This document shows, one piece after another, positions 38,957 to 46,837 of a stretch of 64,000 bases of DNA. The stretch's first letter is position 1. The number at the start of each line of letters is the position of its first letter. This stretch comes from CAVSEK01 sp963726975. Its GTDB lineage: Bacteria > Actinomycetota > Actinomycetes > Mycobacteriales > SCTD01. Made by a program: the position numbers and the translations under genes. The notes under the pieces were generated by a model. That model made no database searches, was not told the origin of the DNA, and worked only from the letters and a program-made list of their open reading frames with translations. The stretch covers positions 372,001 through 436,000 of the forward strand of contig CAVSEK010000001.1 in assembly GCA_963726975.1 (NCBI GenBank), given 5' to 3'.

Positions 38957-39544
38957 CTACCCGACGAGCGCTCCCCGCGCCCGGGCCAGCAGGACCGCCT
39001 GCTCGACGTCGATCCGCACGCCCTCCCACACGACGCCGTCGACGTCGCAGCCGTCGAGCCGGGCGCCCCGCAGGTCGGCGCCGCGGAGCCGGGCGTCGCG
39101 CAGCCGGGCGTGCGACAGGTCGGCCCCGGACAGGTCGCACCCGCTCAGGTCGGCGTGCGAGAGGTCGGCCTCGACGAGCCGCAGGCCGACCAGCGCGGTG
39201 CCCGACAGGTCCTCGCCGCGCAGGGTCACCCACGACCAGTCGCCGCCCTCGACGGTGAGCGGCCGCAGGCGGCACCGCGAGAAGCTCGACCCGGTGAGCT
39301 TGCAGTCCTCCAGGCGCGCCAGCTGCCAGCGGCTGCGCTCGGAGCGGCAGGACAGGAAGGCGCAGCCCCGCGCCACGAGCCCGCCGAGGTCGGCACCGGA
39401 CAGGTCGCAGCGCTCGAAGACGCACCGCTCGAGCTCGGCCTCGGACAGGTCGGCCTCGACGAGGCGGCAGTCCTCGAAGCGCGCGCCGACCAGCTGCTCG
39501 CGGCACAGGTCGAGGCCGGTCAGGTCCTCGCCCACGCGCTCCAC
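38957..39544 (-). CDS. Pentapeptide-repeat protein
   Basis: About 195 residues made largely of A(D/N)LXX-type repeats, for example 'LVEADLSEAELERC', 'FERCDLSGADLGGL', 'LVEADLSHADLSGCDLSGAD' and 'LRDARLRGADLRGARLDGCD'. These fold as a right-handed quadrilateral helix. Relatives mimic DNA to protect gyrase from quinolones, but most have no known role. Gyrase protection here would be speculation. Start is set at GTG 39544, 17 bp after the purH stop. GTG 39535 is the alternative; neither has a good ribosome-binding site. Confidence 0.82.
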   Translation of the reverse strand: MERVGEDLTGLDLCREQLVGARFEDCRLVEADLSEAELERCVFERCDLSGADLGGLVARGCAFLSCRSERSRWQLARLEDCKLTGSSFSRCRLRPLTVEGGDWSWVTLRGEDLSGTALVGLRLVEADLSHADLSGCDLSGADLSHARLRDARLRGADLRGARLDGCDVDGVVWEGVRIDVEQAVLLARARGALVG

Positions 39545-39560
39545 GGCGACGCCCGCGGTC

Positions 39561-41108
39561 TCAGTGCGCGAAGTGCCGCGTGCCGGTGAGGTACATCGTC
39601 GCGCCGGCGGCCGCCGCGGCGGCGACGACCTCCTCGTCGCGGACGGAGCCACCGGGCTGGACCACGGCGCGCACGCCGGCGTCGAGCAGCACCTGCAGGC
39701 CGTCGGCGAACGGGAAGAACGCGTCGGAGGCGGCCACGGAGCCGGCCGCGCGGGCGCCGGCCCGGGCCACCGCGAGGCGGGCGCTGTCGACCCGGTTGAC
39801 CTGGCCCATGCCCACGCCCACGGTCGCGCCGCCGGCGGCCAGCAGGACGGCGTTGGACTTCGTGGCCCGCACCGCTCGCCAGGCGAACGCCAGGTCGGCC
39901 AGGTCCTCCAGCGGCTCGCCGGTGGCGAGGGTCCACCCCGACGGGTCGTCGCCGGGCGCCTGCAGCCGGTCGGCGACCTGCAGGAGCAGCCCGCCGCTGA
40001 TCGGCCGGGCCTCGAGCGCGGACGGTGCGCCGTCCGGCACCACGAGCAGGCGGATCGACGGCTTGCGCGCGAGCAGCTCGACGGCGCCGTCCTCGTACGC
40101 CGGGGCCAGGACCACCTCGGTGAAGACGTCCTTGACCTGCTCGGCCATCGCCAGCGACACCGGCCGGTTGGTGGCGATGACCCCGCCGAAGGCCGAGACC
40201 GGGTCGCAGGCGTGCGCCTTGGCGTGCGCGTCGGCGACGTCGTGGCCGACCGCGATGCCGCACGGGTTGGCGTGCTTGATCACCGCCACCGTCGGCTGGT
40301 CGCCGTGGTCGTGCGCCGCGCGCCACGCCGCGTCGGAGTCGACGTAGTTGTTGTAGGACATCTCCTTGCCGTGCAGCTGCTGCGCCGCCGCGAGGCCGGG
40401 CGACCCGTCGAGGTAGAGCGCGGCCGGCTGGTGCGGGTTCTCGCCGTAGCGCAGGACCGCAGAGCGCTCCCAGGTGCTGCCCACCCACGCGGGGAAGCCC
40501 CCCTCGGCGTCGCTGTCGTCGTAGGCGGAGGCGAACCAGGAGGCGACCGCCACGTCGTACGACGCGGTGTGGCGGAAGGCCAGGGAGGCCAGCGCGCGGC
40601 GCTGCTCGAGGGTGAACCCGCCCGCCTGCACCGCCGCCAGCACGTCGCCGTACGCCGCGGGGTCGACGACCACCGCGACGCTCGGGTGGTTCTTGGCCGC
40701 CGCCCGCACCATCGTCGGACCGCCGATGTCGATCTGCTCGACGCACTCGTCGGGCGCCGCGCCCGAGGCCACCGTGTCGCGGAAGGGGTAGAGGTTGACC
40801 ACGACGAGGTCGAACGGCGCGACGTCGAGGTCGGCCAGCTGCTGCACGTGCTCGGGCAGCCGCCGGTCGGCGAGGATCCCGGCGTGCACCCGGGGGTGCA
40901 GCGTCTTGACCCGGCCGTCGAGGCACTCGGGGAAGCCGGTGAGCTCGTCGACGGCCGTCACCGCGACGCCGGCGTCGCGCAGCCGCGCAGCGGTCGACCC
41001 GGTCGAGACGATCTCGACCCCTGCGGCGGCCAGACCGCGGCCGAGCTCCTCGAGGCCGCTCTTGTCGTAGACGCTCACGAGCGCGCGCGTGACCGGGATC
41101 TGGCTCAC
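39561..41108 (-). CDS. purH: Bifunctional AICAR formyltransferase/IMP cyclohydrolase
   Basis: Catalyses the last two steps of IMP synthesis. The 515-residue protein begins with the IMP cyclohydrolase/MGS-like domain ('ALVSVYDKSGLEELGRGL', 'STGSTAARL', 'FPECLDGRVKTLHPRVHAGI', 'VVVNLYPF'). It ends with the transformylase domain, which has 'RYGENPHQPAALY', 'VIKHANPCGIAVG' with the catalytic Lys-His, and 'SDAFFPFADGLQVLLDAGV'. The GTG start overlaps the purN stop as GTGA. The formyl donor is 10-formyl-THF from FolD encoded 1.3 kb downstream. Confidence 0.97.
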   Translation of the reverse strand: MSQIPVTRALVSVYDKSGLEELGRGLAAAGVEIVSTGSTAARLRDAGVAVTAVDELTGFPECLDGRVKTLHPRVHAGILADRRLPEHVQQLADLDVAPFDLVVVNLYPFRDTVASGAAPDECVEQIDIGGPTMVRAAAKNHPSVAVVVDPAAYGDVLAAVQAGGFTLEQRRALASLAFRHTASYDVAVASWFASAYDDSDAEGGFPAWVGSTWERSAVLRYGENPHQPAALYLDGSPGLAAAQQLHGKEMSYNNYVDSDAAWRAAHDHGDQPTVAVIKHANPCGIAVGHDVADAHAKAHACDPVSAFGGVIATNRPVSLAMAEQVKDVFTEVVLAPAYEDGAVELLARKPSIRLLVVPDGAPSALEARPISGGLLLQVADRLQAPGDDPSGWTLATGEPLEDLADLAFAWRAVRATKSNAVLLAAGGATVGVGMGQVNRVDSARLAVARAGARAAGSVAASDAFFPFADGLQVLLDAGVRAVVQPGGSVRDEEVVAAAAAAGATMYLTGTRHFAH

Positions 41109-41695
41109 AGGTGGACGGTCCTTCCCTCGACGGTCCAGCCCCCGCGGGCCAGCCGGGCGACGGCGTCGACGTAGAGCGGCTGCTCCACGTCCTGGATGCG
41201 GGCGTGCAGGCTCTGCTCGGTGTCGCCCGGCAGCACGGGCACCGCGGCCTGCGCGACGACCGGGCCGGTGTCGACCCCCTCGTCGACGAGGTGCACGGTC
41301 ACCCCGGTCACCTTCACGCCGTACGCCAGGGCGTCGCGGACGGCGTGCGCGCCCGGGAAGCTCGGCAGCAGCGCGGGGTGGGTGTTGACAACGGTGCACC
41401 GGGCGAGGAACGACGGCGCGAGGACCCGCATGAAGCCGGCGCACACCACGAGGTCGGGCGCGTGCTCGGCGACGGCGTCGGCGAGCTCGGCGTCCCACGC
41501 GGCGCGGTCGCCGACCAGCGGCACCGCGAAGGTCGGCACGCCGGCGAGGGCGGCGCGCTCCAGCGCCCGGCAGCCCGGGCGGTCGGTGCCCACCGCGACG
41601 ACCTGCGCGCCCCAGGACGGGTCGGCGGCGGCGTCGAGCAGCGCCTGCAACGTCGAGCCCGCGCCCGAGGCGAGCACGACGAGGCGGGCGGTCAG
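41105..41695 (-). CDS. purN: Phosphoribosylglycinamide formyltransferase PurN, probable CTG start
   Basis: Transfers a formyl group from 10-formyl-THF to GAR. The ~196-residue protein has 'VVLASGAGSTLQALLDA' for the phosphate site, 'VCAGFMRVLAPSFL', and the catalytic Asn-His pair in 'VNTHPALLPSFPGAHAV' with the later 'VHLVDEGVDTGPVVAQ' Asp. The natural N-terminus falls at a CTG (41695) with GAGGAG 5 nt before it. The nearest in-frame GTG (41739 region) would add ~15 arginine/proline-rich residues without a ribosome-binding site. It overlaps purH by 4 bp and forms an operon with it. Confidence 0.93.
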   Translation of the reverse strand: MTARLVVLASGAGSTLQALLDAAADPSWGAQVVAVGTDRPGCRALERAALAGVPTFAVPLVGDRAAWDAELADAVAEHAPDLVVCAGFMRVLAPSFLARCTVVNTHPALLPSFPGAHAVRDALAYGVKVTGVTVHLVDEGVDTGPVVAQAAVPVLPGDTEQSLHARIQDVEQPLYVDAVARLARGGWTVEGRTVHL

Positions 41696-41877
41696 GGCTG
41701 CTCCTCGTGCCGGCGGTCGTGGTCGGGGCGGACGGGTCACCCTAGCGAGGCCCGGCGACGCGGCGCCGGGTCGTCCCCCACCGCCCCGCGCCCTCCCCCG
41801 GTCGCCGTCCGGCCCTCGACGCGGCTCCCCGGACCTGTCACCGTGCCTGCCTGGACCGTCCCAGCGCAGGAGGAACC

Positions 41878-42441
41878 GTGACCGCACCGCAGGACCCGTT
41901 CTCGAAGCGGCCCGAGCAGGCGGGCGGCGTGCCGTCGTACCCGTCCTCGACCCCTCCGGGCGAGCCGCAGGGCTACGGCCCGCCCGCCTACGGCCCGCCC
42001 GCCGGCTACGGCGGCACGGCGGGCTACGGCCCGGCCGCCGGCGGCGGCTGGGGCGCGCCGGGCAGCGACCGGCCCGCGCTCGCGTCGTGGGGGCTGCGGG
42101 CCGCCGGCTACCTGGTCGACCTCGCGATCGTGCTCGTCGTGACCATCGTGCTGAGCCTGATCAGCGGCGGCCTCGCCCGGATCGGTCAGCTGGGGCTCGG
42201 CCTGTACTTCGGCTACCTCACCGGCACGACCGGCCAGACCCCCGGTCGCCGCGTCGTCGGGATCACGGTGCGGCGGGAGTCCGACGGCCAGTTCCTCGGC
42301 GCCGGGGCAGGCATCGGCCGCGGCTTCCTGCACATCGTCGACGCGCTGCCGCTGCTGCTCGGCTACTTCTGGCCGATCTGGGACGCCAAGAAGCAGACGT
42401 TCGCCGACAAGATCATCGGGTCGGTCGTGGTGCGCGCCTGA
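41878..42441 (+). CDS. RDD family membrane protein
   Basis: A 187-residue protein with a Gly/Tyr/Pro-rich N-terminal 65 residues ('GYGPPAYGPPAGYGG'-type repeats) and an RDD domain: 'LASWGLRAAGYLVDLAIVLV' with the Arg and Asp of the family, a central 'TGTTGQTPGRRVVGITV' loop, and C-terminal helices ending 'QTFADKIIGSVVV'. RDD proteins are small membrane proteins of uncertain, possibly transport, function. GTG 41878 has an AGGAGG site 4 nt upstream. Followed by another small membrane protein gene. Confidence 0.88.
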   Translation: MTAPQDPFSKRPEQAGGVPSYPSSTPPGEPQGYGPPAYGPPAGYGGTAGYGPAAGGGWGAPGSDRPALASWGLRAAGYLVDLAIVLVVTIVLSLISGGLARIGQLGLGLYFGYLTGTTGQTPGRRVVGITVRRESDGQFLGAGAGIGRGFLHIVDALPLLLGYFWPIWDAKKQTFADKIIGSVVVRA

Positions 42442-42460
42442 GCGGCCTACGCTGGCGGGG

Positions 42461-42985
42461 ATGAGCTCCCCGGACGACCCCTTCGCCTCCCCGCCGCGCG
42501 AGCGCGAGGCCGGGCGCGGCGACGGCCCGGGCGGCGGGCGGGGCGACGGCGGGGCACGGGTGCCCTTCGGGACGCCGGCCGCGACGGGGTGGGGCGCGCC
42601 GACCGGCCCTCCCGACCCGCGTCCGGCACCGCCGTCCGACCGCGCGGGAGCAGGCGGTCTCGGCGTGGCCGCGCTCGTCGTCGGGGTGCTCGCCCTCGTC
42701 ACCGGCGTGTCGATCGTGGGCGGCGCCCTGCTCGGGCCGGTCGCGGTCGCGCTCGGCGCCCGCGGCAGGGCCCGCGCCCGCAGCGGTCCGGCCGGTCCCG
42801 GGCCGGCCGGGACCGCCGTGGCCGGGATCGTGCTGGGCGTGCTCGGGATGCTGGCGGCGGCCGGGGCCTACCTCTACGTCCGGCCGGCGCTCGAGGAGTA
42901 CCAGGGCTGCCGCAGGGAGTCGGTGAGCGTCGCCCAGGACAAGGCCTGCGAGCGGGAGCTGCGGGACACCCTCGAGCGCCGCTGA
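42461..42985 (+). CDS. DUF4190-like small membrane protein
   Basis: A 174-residue protein with a ~65-residue charged and Pro/Gly-rich N-terminus. It is followed by two hydrophobic helices around 'GVAALVVGVLALVTGVSIVGG' and 'GTAVAGIVLGVLGMLAAAGA', joined by a basic GARGRARA loop, as in DUF4190 proteins. A short Cys-containing C-terminal tail ('YQGCRRESV...KACEREL') follows. The two Cys may pair outside the membrane. Function unknown. Starts 20 bp after the RDD gene. Confidence 0.75.
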   Translation: MSSPDDPFASPPREREAGRGDGPGGGRGDGGARVPFGTPAATGWGAPTGPPDPRPAPPSDRAGAGGLGVAALVVGVLALVTGVSIVGGALLGPVAVALGARGRARARSGPAGPGPAGTAVAGIVLGVLGMLAAAGAYLYVRPALEEYQGCRRESVSVAQDKACERELRDTLERR

Positions 42986-42995
42986 GCGATCGCGC

Positions 42996-43043
42996 TCAGG
43001 AGCGGCGTCAGGAGCGGCGTCAGGAGCGGCGTCAGGAGCGGCG
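42996..43043. repeat. Four-copy 12-bp tandem repeat at the end of the DUF6350 gene
   Basis: The unit TCAGGAGCGGCG is present four times without change. Read on the minus strand each unit is Arg-Arg-Ser-stop in the DUF6350 frame, so the true stop (43032-43034) is followed by three in-frame copies of the last codons. Confidence 0.85.
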
Positions 43044-44132
43044 CAGCCGCCGGGCCCCGTCCCACAGCAGCACGCCGCACGTCACCTCGGCGGTGACCGC
43101 GAGGCCGACCGGGAGCCAGCCCGGCCCGAGCTCGCGCAGCGCGCCGCCGCCCACCGGGCCGGACGACACGGCGGCGAGCAGGGCGAGCCCGGCGCCGGCG
43201 AGCGGCCCGATGAGCAGGCCGTCGACCAGCCCGGCGCCGCGCCGCTCGGCCAGCCGGCCGGCGAGCACCCCCAGCAGCACCGGCACGGCGAGCAGCGCGA
43301 GGGCCGCCACCCGCGGCAGCGCTCCAGCGGGCAGGGCGGCGAGCACGGGCAGCGGCGGCAGCGCGGTGACCCCTACGCCGGTCGGGCTGACGACCGCCCC
43401 TGCGCCGAGCGCGAAGCCGGGGCCGGCGACGTAGGCCGCCCCCCAGACCACCGCCGTGGGCGCCAGCAGCACCCCGACGAGCAGCAGCCCGAGGCCGCCG
43501 ACGACGCCGGGGGCGGTCGCCGCGGCCAGGTCGGCGCCGCGGACGAGCGAGAAGGCCAGCGAGCCCCCGACGAGCGCGGCGCTGAGCCCGAGCAGGGCGA
43601 GCAGCACCGCGGCCGCCGGCGGCCCGGCGGCGCGCAGCCGGGCGGGCACGGCGGCGGCGAGCGCGCCGCCCAGCCCGGCGCCGCGCACCACCCCGGTGAA
43701 CGCGCCGACGAGCCCGAGCAGGCTCGCGCCGACCAGGGCCTGCGCGAGCGCCGGCTGGACCGCCTCGCTGCCCGACAGGCCGGCGACGACCGTGAGGACC
43801 AGGGCGTACGGCCCGGCCACCCCCGCGGCGAGCCGGCCGGCGTCGGCGAGCGTCGCGACGGCGTGCTGCCCAGCGGCGGAGCGCGCCGCCCGCTCGAGCA
43901 GCAGCAGCGGCAGCGCCATGAGCCCCAGCGGGGCGAGCCCGACGGTGCCCCCGGGCACGTGCAGCGCGGCGCCGTGCGCGACGAGCCAGACCTGAGCGGC
44001 GGTGCGCGCCGCGGCGCCGGCCCCCGCGTGCGACCGGCTGTCGGCGACCCACAGCACGAGCACCGGGACGGCGACCGCGACGACGCCGGCGAGCAGCGCC
44101 CAGCCAGCAGCCGGCAGCCCGGCCCGCAGCAT
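43032..44132 (-). CDS. DUF6350 family multi-spanning membrane protein
   Basis: About 366 residues from ATG 44132, with roughly eight to ten hydrophobic helices rich in Ala, Gly, Leu and Val. 'VLVLWVADSRSHAGAGAAAR' after the first helix and 'HVPGGTVGLAPLGLMALPLL' are family signatures. The frame stays open to a GTG at 44336, but the added residues are Pro/Arg-rich and poorly codon-biased, so the shorter form is preferred. The family occurs beside sucCD and purN in many actinomycetes. Function unknown. Confidence 0.75.
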   Translation of the reverse strand: MLRAGLPAAGWALLAGVVAVAVPVLVLWVADSRSHAGAGAAARTAAQVWLVAHGAALHVPGGTVGLAPLGLMALPLLLLERAARSAAGQHAVATLADAGRLAAGVAGPYALVLTVVAGLSGSEAVQPALAQALVGASLLGLVGAFTGVVRGAGLGGALAAAVPARLRAAGPPAAAVLLALLGLSAALVGGSLAFSLVRGADLAAATAPGVVGGLGLLLVGVLLAPTAVVWGAAYVAGPGFALGAGAVVSPTGVGVTALPPLPVLAALPAGALPRVAALALLAVPVLLGVLAGRLAERRGAGLVDGLLIGPLAGAGLALLAAVSSGPVGGGALRELGPGWLPVGLAVTAEVTCGVLLWDGARRLRRS

Positions 44133-44265
44133 GCCCGAGCGGTCGGTGCGGGCGACGGCGTCCGGGGCCGGGCGCGACGCGGCGCGACGGGGGGCCGCAC
44201 GGCGCGGCAGCGACCTCGCCCGAGCGGGCGCCGGGTCCGGGTCAGGCGCTGAGGCCGGCGCTGGG

Positions 44266-44481
44266 TCAGGCGCGGTCAGGCGAGGCAGGCGCCGAGGCAG
44301 GGACTGTCGCGGGGCCCTGGGCGGCCGCCGCGGCACGGGCGAGCACCCGGGGCAGCCGCGGGGTCCGCGGCGCGCCGGGCGCGTCCTGACCGCTCTCGCG
44401 GGCGGCCTGGCGGGCCGCGCGTCGGGCCGCCCGGCTCGTGGACCGGGTCGGCAGGGCAGGGCGCGGGATGGTGTCGGTCAT
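44266..44481 (-). CDS. Hypothetical small basic protein
   Basis: A 71-residue ORF from ATG 44481, rich in Ala and Arg ('RSTSRAARRAARQAARESGQ') with a Pro/Ala tail. Third positions are strongly G/C, as in real genes here. No family is recognised and no good ribosome-binding site is visible. It lies between the sucD terminator and the DUF6350 gene, so it would need its own promoter. It could be an artefact. Confidence 0.35.
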   Translation of the reverse strand: MTDTIPRPALPTRSTSRAARRAARQAARESGQDAPGAPRTPRLPRVLARAAAAAQGPATVPASAPASPDRA

Positions 44482-44541
44482 CGCCCGCCGAGTCTCCCCC
44501 GGGACGGCCGCGCCGCCCGGACCGGACACGCCGGGGACAGC

Positions 44542-44578
44542 ACGACGGCCCGGACCCGCACGGGGGCCGGGCCGTCGT
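44542..44578 (-). terminator. Terminator of the sucC-sucD operon
   Basis: A 12-bp perfect stem (ACGACGGCCCGG with its complement at 44567-44578) plus an inner CCC/GGG pairing, starting 8 bp after the sucD stop. Confidence 0.75.
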
Positions 44579-44585
44579 CGAGCAG

Positions 44586-45470
44586 CTAGCGGGAGGTCAT
44601 GATCTCCCGCATGAGCGCGGCGGTGGCCGACGGCGTCTTGCCGACCTTGACGCCCGCGGCCTCCAGGGCCTCCTGCTTGGCGGCGGCCGTGCCGGACGAG
44701 CCCGAGACGATGGCGCCGGCGTGGCCCATGGTCTTGCCCTCGGGCGCGGTGAAGCCGGCGACGTAGCCGACGACCGGCTTGGTGACGTTCGCCTTGATGA
44801 AGTCCGCGGCGCGCTCCTCGGCGTCGCCGCCGATCTCGCCGATCATGACGATGGCGTCGGTGTCCGGGTCGTCCTGGAACGCCTGCAGGCAGTCGATGTG
44901 CGTCGTCCCGATGACCGGGTCGCCGCCGATGCCCACCGCCGTGGAGAAGCCGAACTCCCGCAGCTCGTACATCATCTGGTAGGTCAGCGTGCCGGACTTG
45001 CTGACCAGCCCGATCCGGCCGGGCTCCGGCGCGATCGTCGCCGGGATGATGCCCGCGTTGCTCTTGCCGGGGCTGATCAGGCCGGGGCAGTTCGGCCCGA
45101 TGATCCGGGTCGCCCCGCCCTGGGAGTGCTGCCAGAACCACGCGCTGTCCTGCACCGGGATGCCCTCGGTGATGACGACGGCGAGCGCGATCCGCGCGTC
45201 GACGGCCTCCACGACCGCCGCCTTGGCGAACGCCGGCGGCACGAAGAGCACGCTCACGTCCGCGCCGGTCTCGGCCATGGCGTCGGCGACCCCGCCGAAG
45301 ACCGGCACCGAGGTGCCGTCGACGTCCACCGACGTGCCGGCCTTGCGCGGGTTGACCCCGCCGACGACCCGGGTGCCGGAGGCGAGCATGCGGCGGGTGT
45401 GCTTCATGCCCTCCGAGCCGGTCATGCCCTGGACGATGACCTTGCTGTTCTCGTTCAGGAAGATCGCCAT
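44586..45470 (-). CDS. sucD: Succinyl-CoA synthetase alpha subunit
   Basis: A 294-residue CoA-binding subunit. 'VIVQGMTGSEGMKHTRRML' begins the CoA fold. 'GPNCPGLISPGKSNAGIIPA' and 'GIGGDPVIGTTHIDCLQAF' are conserved. The phosphorylated His is in 'KTMGHAGAIVSGSSGTAAAK'. With SucC it makes succinyl-CoA or drives substrate-level phosphorylation. Start ATG 45470, directly after the sucC stop. A hairpin terminator follows. Confidence 0.97.
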   Translation of the reverse strand: MAIFLNENSKVIVQGMTGSEGMKHTRRMLASGTRVVGGVNPRKAGTSVDVDGTSVPVFGGVADAMAETGADVSVLFVPPAFAKAAVVEAVDARIALAVVITEGIPVQDSAWFWQHSQGGATRIIGPNCPGLISPGKSNAGIIPATIAPEPGRIGLVSKSGTLTYQMMYELREFGFSTAVGIGGDPVIGTTHIDCLQAFQDDPDTDAIVMIGEIGGDAEERAADFIKANVTKPVVGYVAGFTAPEGKTMGHAGAIVSGSSGTAAAKQEALEAAGVKVGKTPSATAALMREIMTSR

Positions 45471-45472
45471 GT

Positions 45473-46645
45473 CTACGCAGCCTCTCCGGCGAGCTCGGCG
45501 GCCTTGTCGGCGGCGCCGTCCATGGTGTCGACCACGGTGACGAGCGGGTGGGCGGCCTCGGCGAGGATCCGCTGGCCCTCCTCGACGTTGTTGCCGTCGA
45601 GGCGGACGACGAGCGGCTTGCTCGCCGCGTCGCCGAGCATCTGCAGGGCCTGCACGATGCCGTTCGCGACGGCGTCGCAGGAGGTGATGCCGCCGAAGAC
45701 GTTGACGAAGACGGACCGCACGTCCGGGTCGCCCAGGATGATCTCGAGCCCGTCGGCCATGACCTGCGCCGAGGCGCCGCCGCCGATGTCGAGGAAGTTG
45801 GCGGGCTTGACCCCGCCGTGCGCCTCACCGGCGTACGCCACGACGTCGAGCGTCGACATGACGAGCCCCGCGCCGTTGCCGATGATGCCGACCGAGCCGT
45901 CGAGCTTGACGTAGTTCAGGCCCTTGCCCTTGGCCCGGCCCTCCAGGTCGTCGTCCGCGACCGGGTCGGCGTACGAGGTGAAGACGTCCTCGTGCCGGAA
46001 CTCGGCGTTGCCGTCGAGGGTGACCTTGCCGTCGAGGGCGACGATGCGGCCGTCCGGCGTCCTCACCAGCGGGTTGACCTCGACGAGCGTGGCCTCCTCC
46101 TCGACGAAGACCGTCCACAGCCGCTGCAGCACCGAGGCGACCTCGTCGGCGACGTCGGCCGGGAAGCCGGCGGTCTCGACGATCTCGCGCGCCTTGGCCT
46201 CGTCGCAGCCGGTGACGGCGTCGACGGCGACCCGGGCGAGCGCCTCGGGGCGCTCCACCGCGAGCTGCTCGATCTCCATGCCGCCCTCGACGCTGGCCAT
46301 CGCCAGGTACGTCCGGTGGGCCCGGTCGAGCAGGAAGGAGACGTAGTACTCGACGTCGATGTCGCTGGCCTCGGTGACGAGGACCTTGTGCACGAGGTGG
46401 CCCTTGATGTCGAGCCCGAGGATGGCCTGGGCCTTCTCGACCGCCTCGTCGGGGGTCTCGGCGAGCTTGACGCCGCCGGCCTTGCCGCGACCGCCGGTCT
46501 TGACCTGCGCCTTGACGACGACGGGCTTGCCGATGCGCTCGGCGACCGCGCGGGCGGCATCGGCCGTGTCGACCGTCTCGCCCGGCAGCACGGGCACGCC
46601 GTGCTTGGCGAAGAGCTCCTTCGCCTGGTACTCCATGAGGTCCAC
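45473..46645 (-). CDS. sucC: Succinyl-CoA synthetase beta subunit
   Basis: A 390-residue ATP-grasp subunit: 'MEYQAKELFAKHGVPVLPG' at the N-terminus, 'KAQVKTGGRGKAGGVKLA' for nucleotide binding, 'ATLVEVNPLVRTPDGRIVAL', and 'DIGGGASAQVMADGLEIIL' with 'NVFGGITSCDAVANGI' in the C-terminal domain. It selects ATP or GTP, which cannot be decided by eye. GTG 46645 (encoding V-D-L before the MEYQ) matches the usual actinobacterial N-terminus. A TAGCCT -10 lies about 35 nt upstream. Confidence 0.97.
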   Translation of the reverse strand: MDLMEYQAKELFAKHGVPVLPGETVDTADAARAVAERIGKPVVVKAQVKTGGRGKAGGVKLAETPDEAVEKAQAILGLDIKGHLVHKVLVTEASDIDVEYYVSFLLDRAHRTYLAMASVEGGMEIEQLAVERPEALARVAVDAVTGCDEAKAREIVETAGFPADVADEVASVLQRLWTVFVEEEATLVEVNPLVRTPDGRIVALDGKVTLDGNAEFRHEDVFTSYADPVADDDLEGRAKGKGLNYVKLDGSVGIIGNGAGLVMSTLDVVAYAGEAHGGVKPANFLDIGGGASAQVMADGLEIILGDPDVRSVFVNVFGGITSCDAVANGIVQALQMLGDAASKPLVVRLDGNNVEEGQRILAEAAHPLVTVVDTMDGAADKAAELAGEAA

Positions 46646-46680
46646 GAGGGGTCCTGTCCGTTCGACGACAGTGTCGCCGC

Positions 46681-46686
46681 AGGCTA
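46681..46686 (-). promoter_or_regulatory. Putative -10 element of the sucCD operon
   Basis: TAGCCT on the minus strand, 35 nt before the sucC GTG, giving a short leader. Further upstream, 46740-46762 contains two near-copies of GGACTCCACGT, which could be an operator. Confidence 0.5.
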
Positions 46687-46837
46687 GCGAGCGGCCGGGG
46701 ACCGGCGCGGCCCGGGTCCGTGCGCCGGGCCGGTCAGAAGACTCCACGTGGGACTCCACGTCGCGGCGCCTCCTGCCGAGGCACACTGCGGACGACCGAG
46801 GTGGCGGCACCGCCGCGCCCACGACCCGGGAGACGAC

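Noticed and set aside
44266..44336. Long N-terminal extension of the DUF6350 protein to GTG 44336
   Set aside because: The extra residues are Pro/Arg-rich, overlap another plausible small frame and lack a ribosome-binding site; ATG 44132 precedes the first membrane helix.
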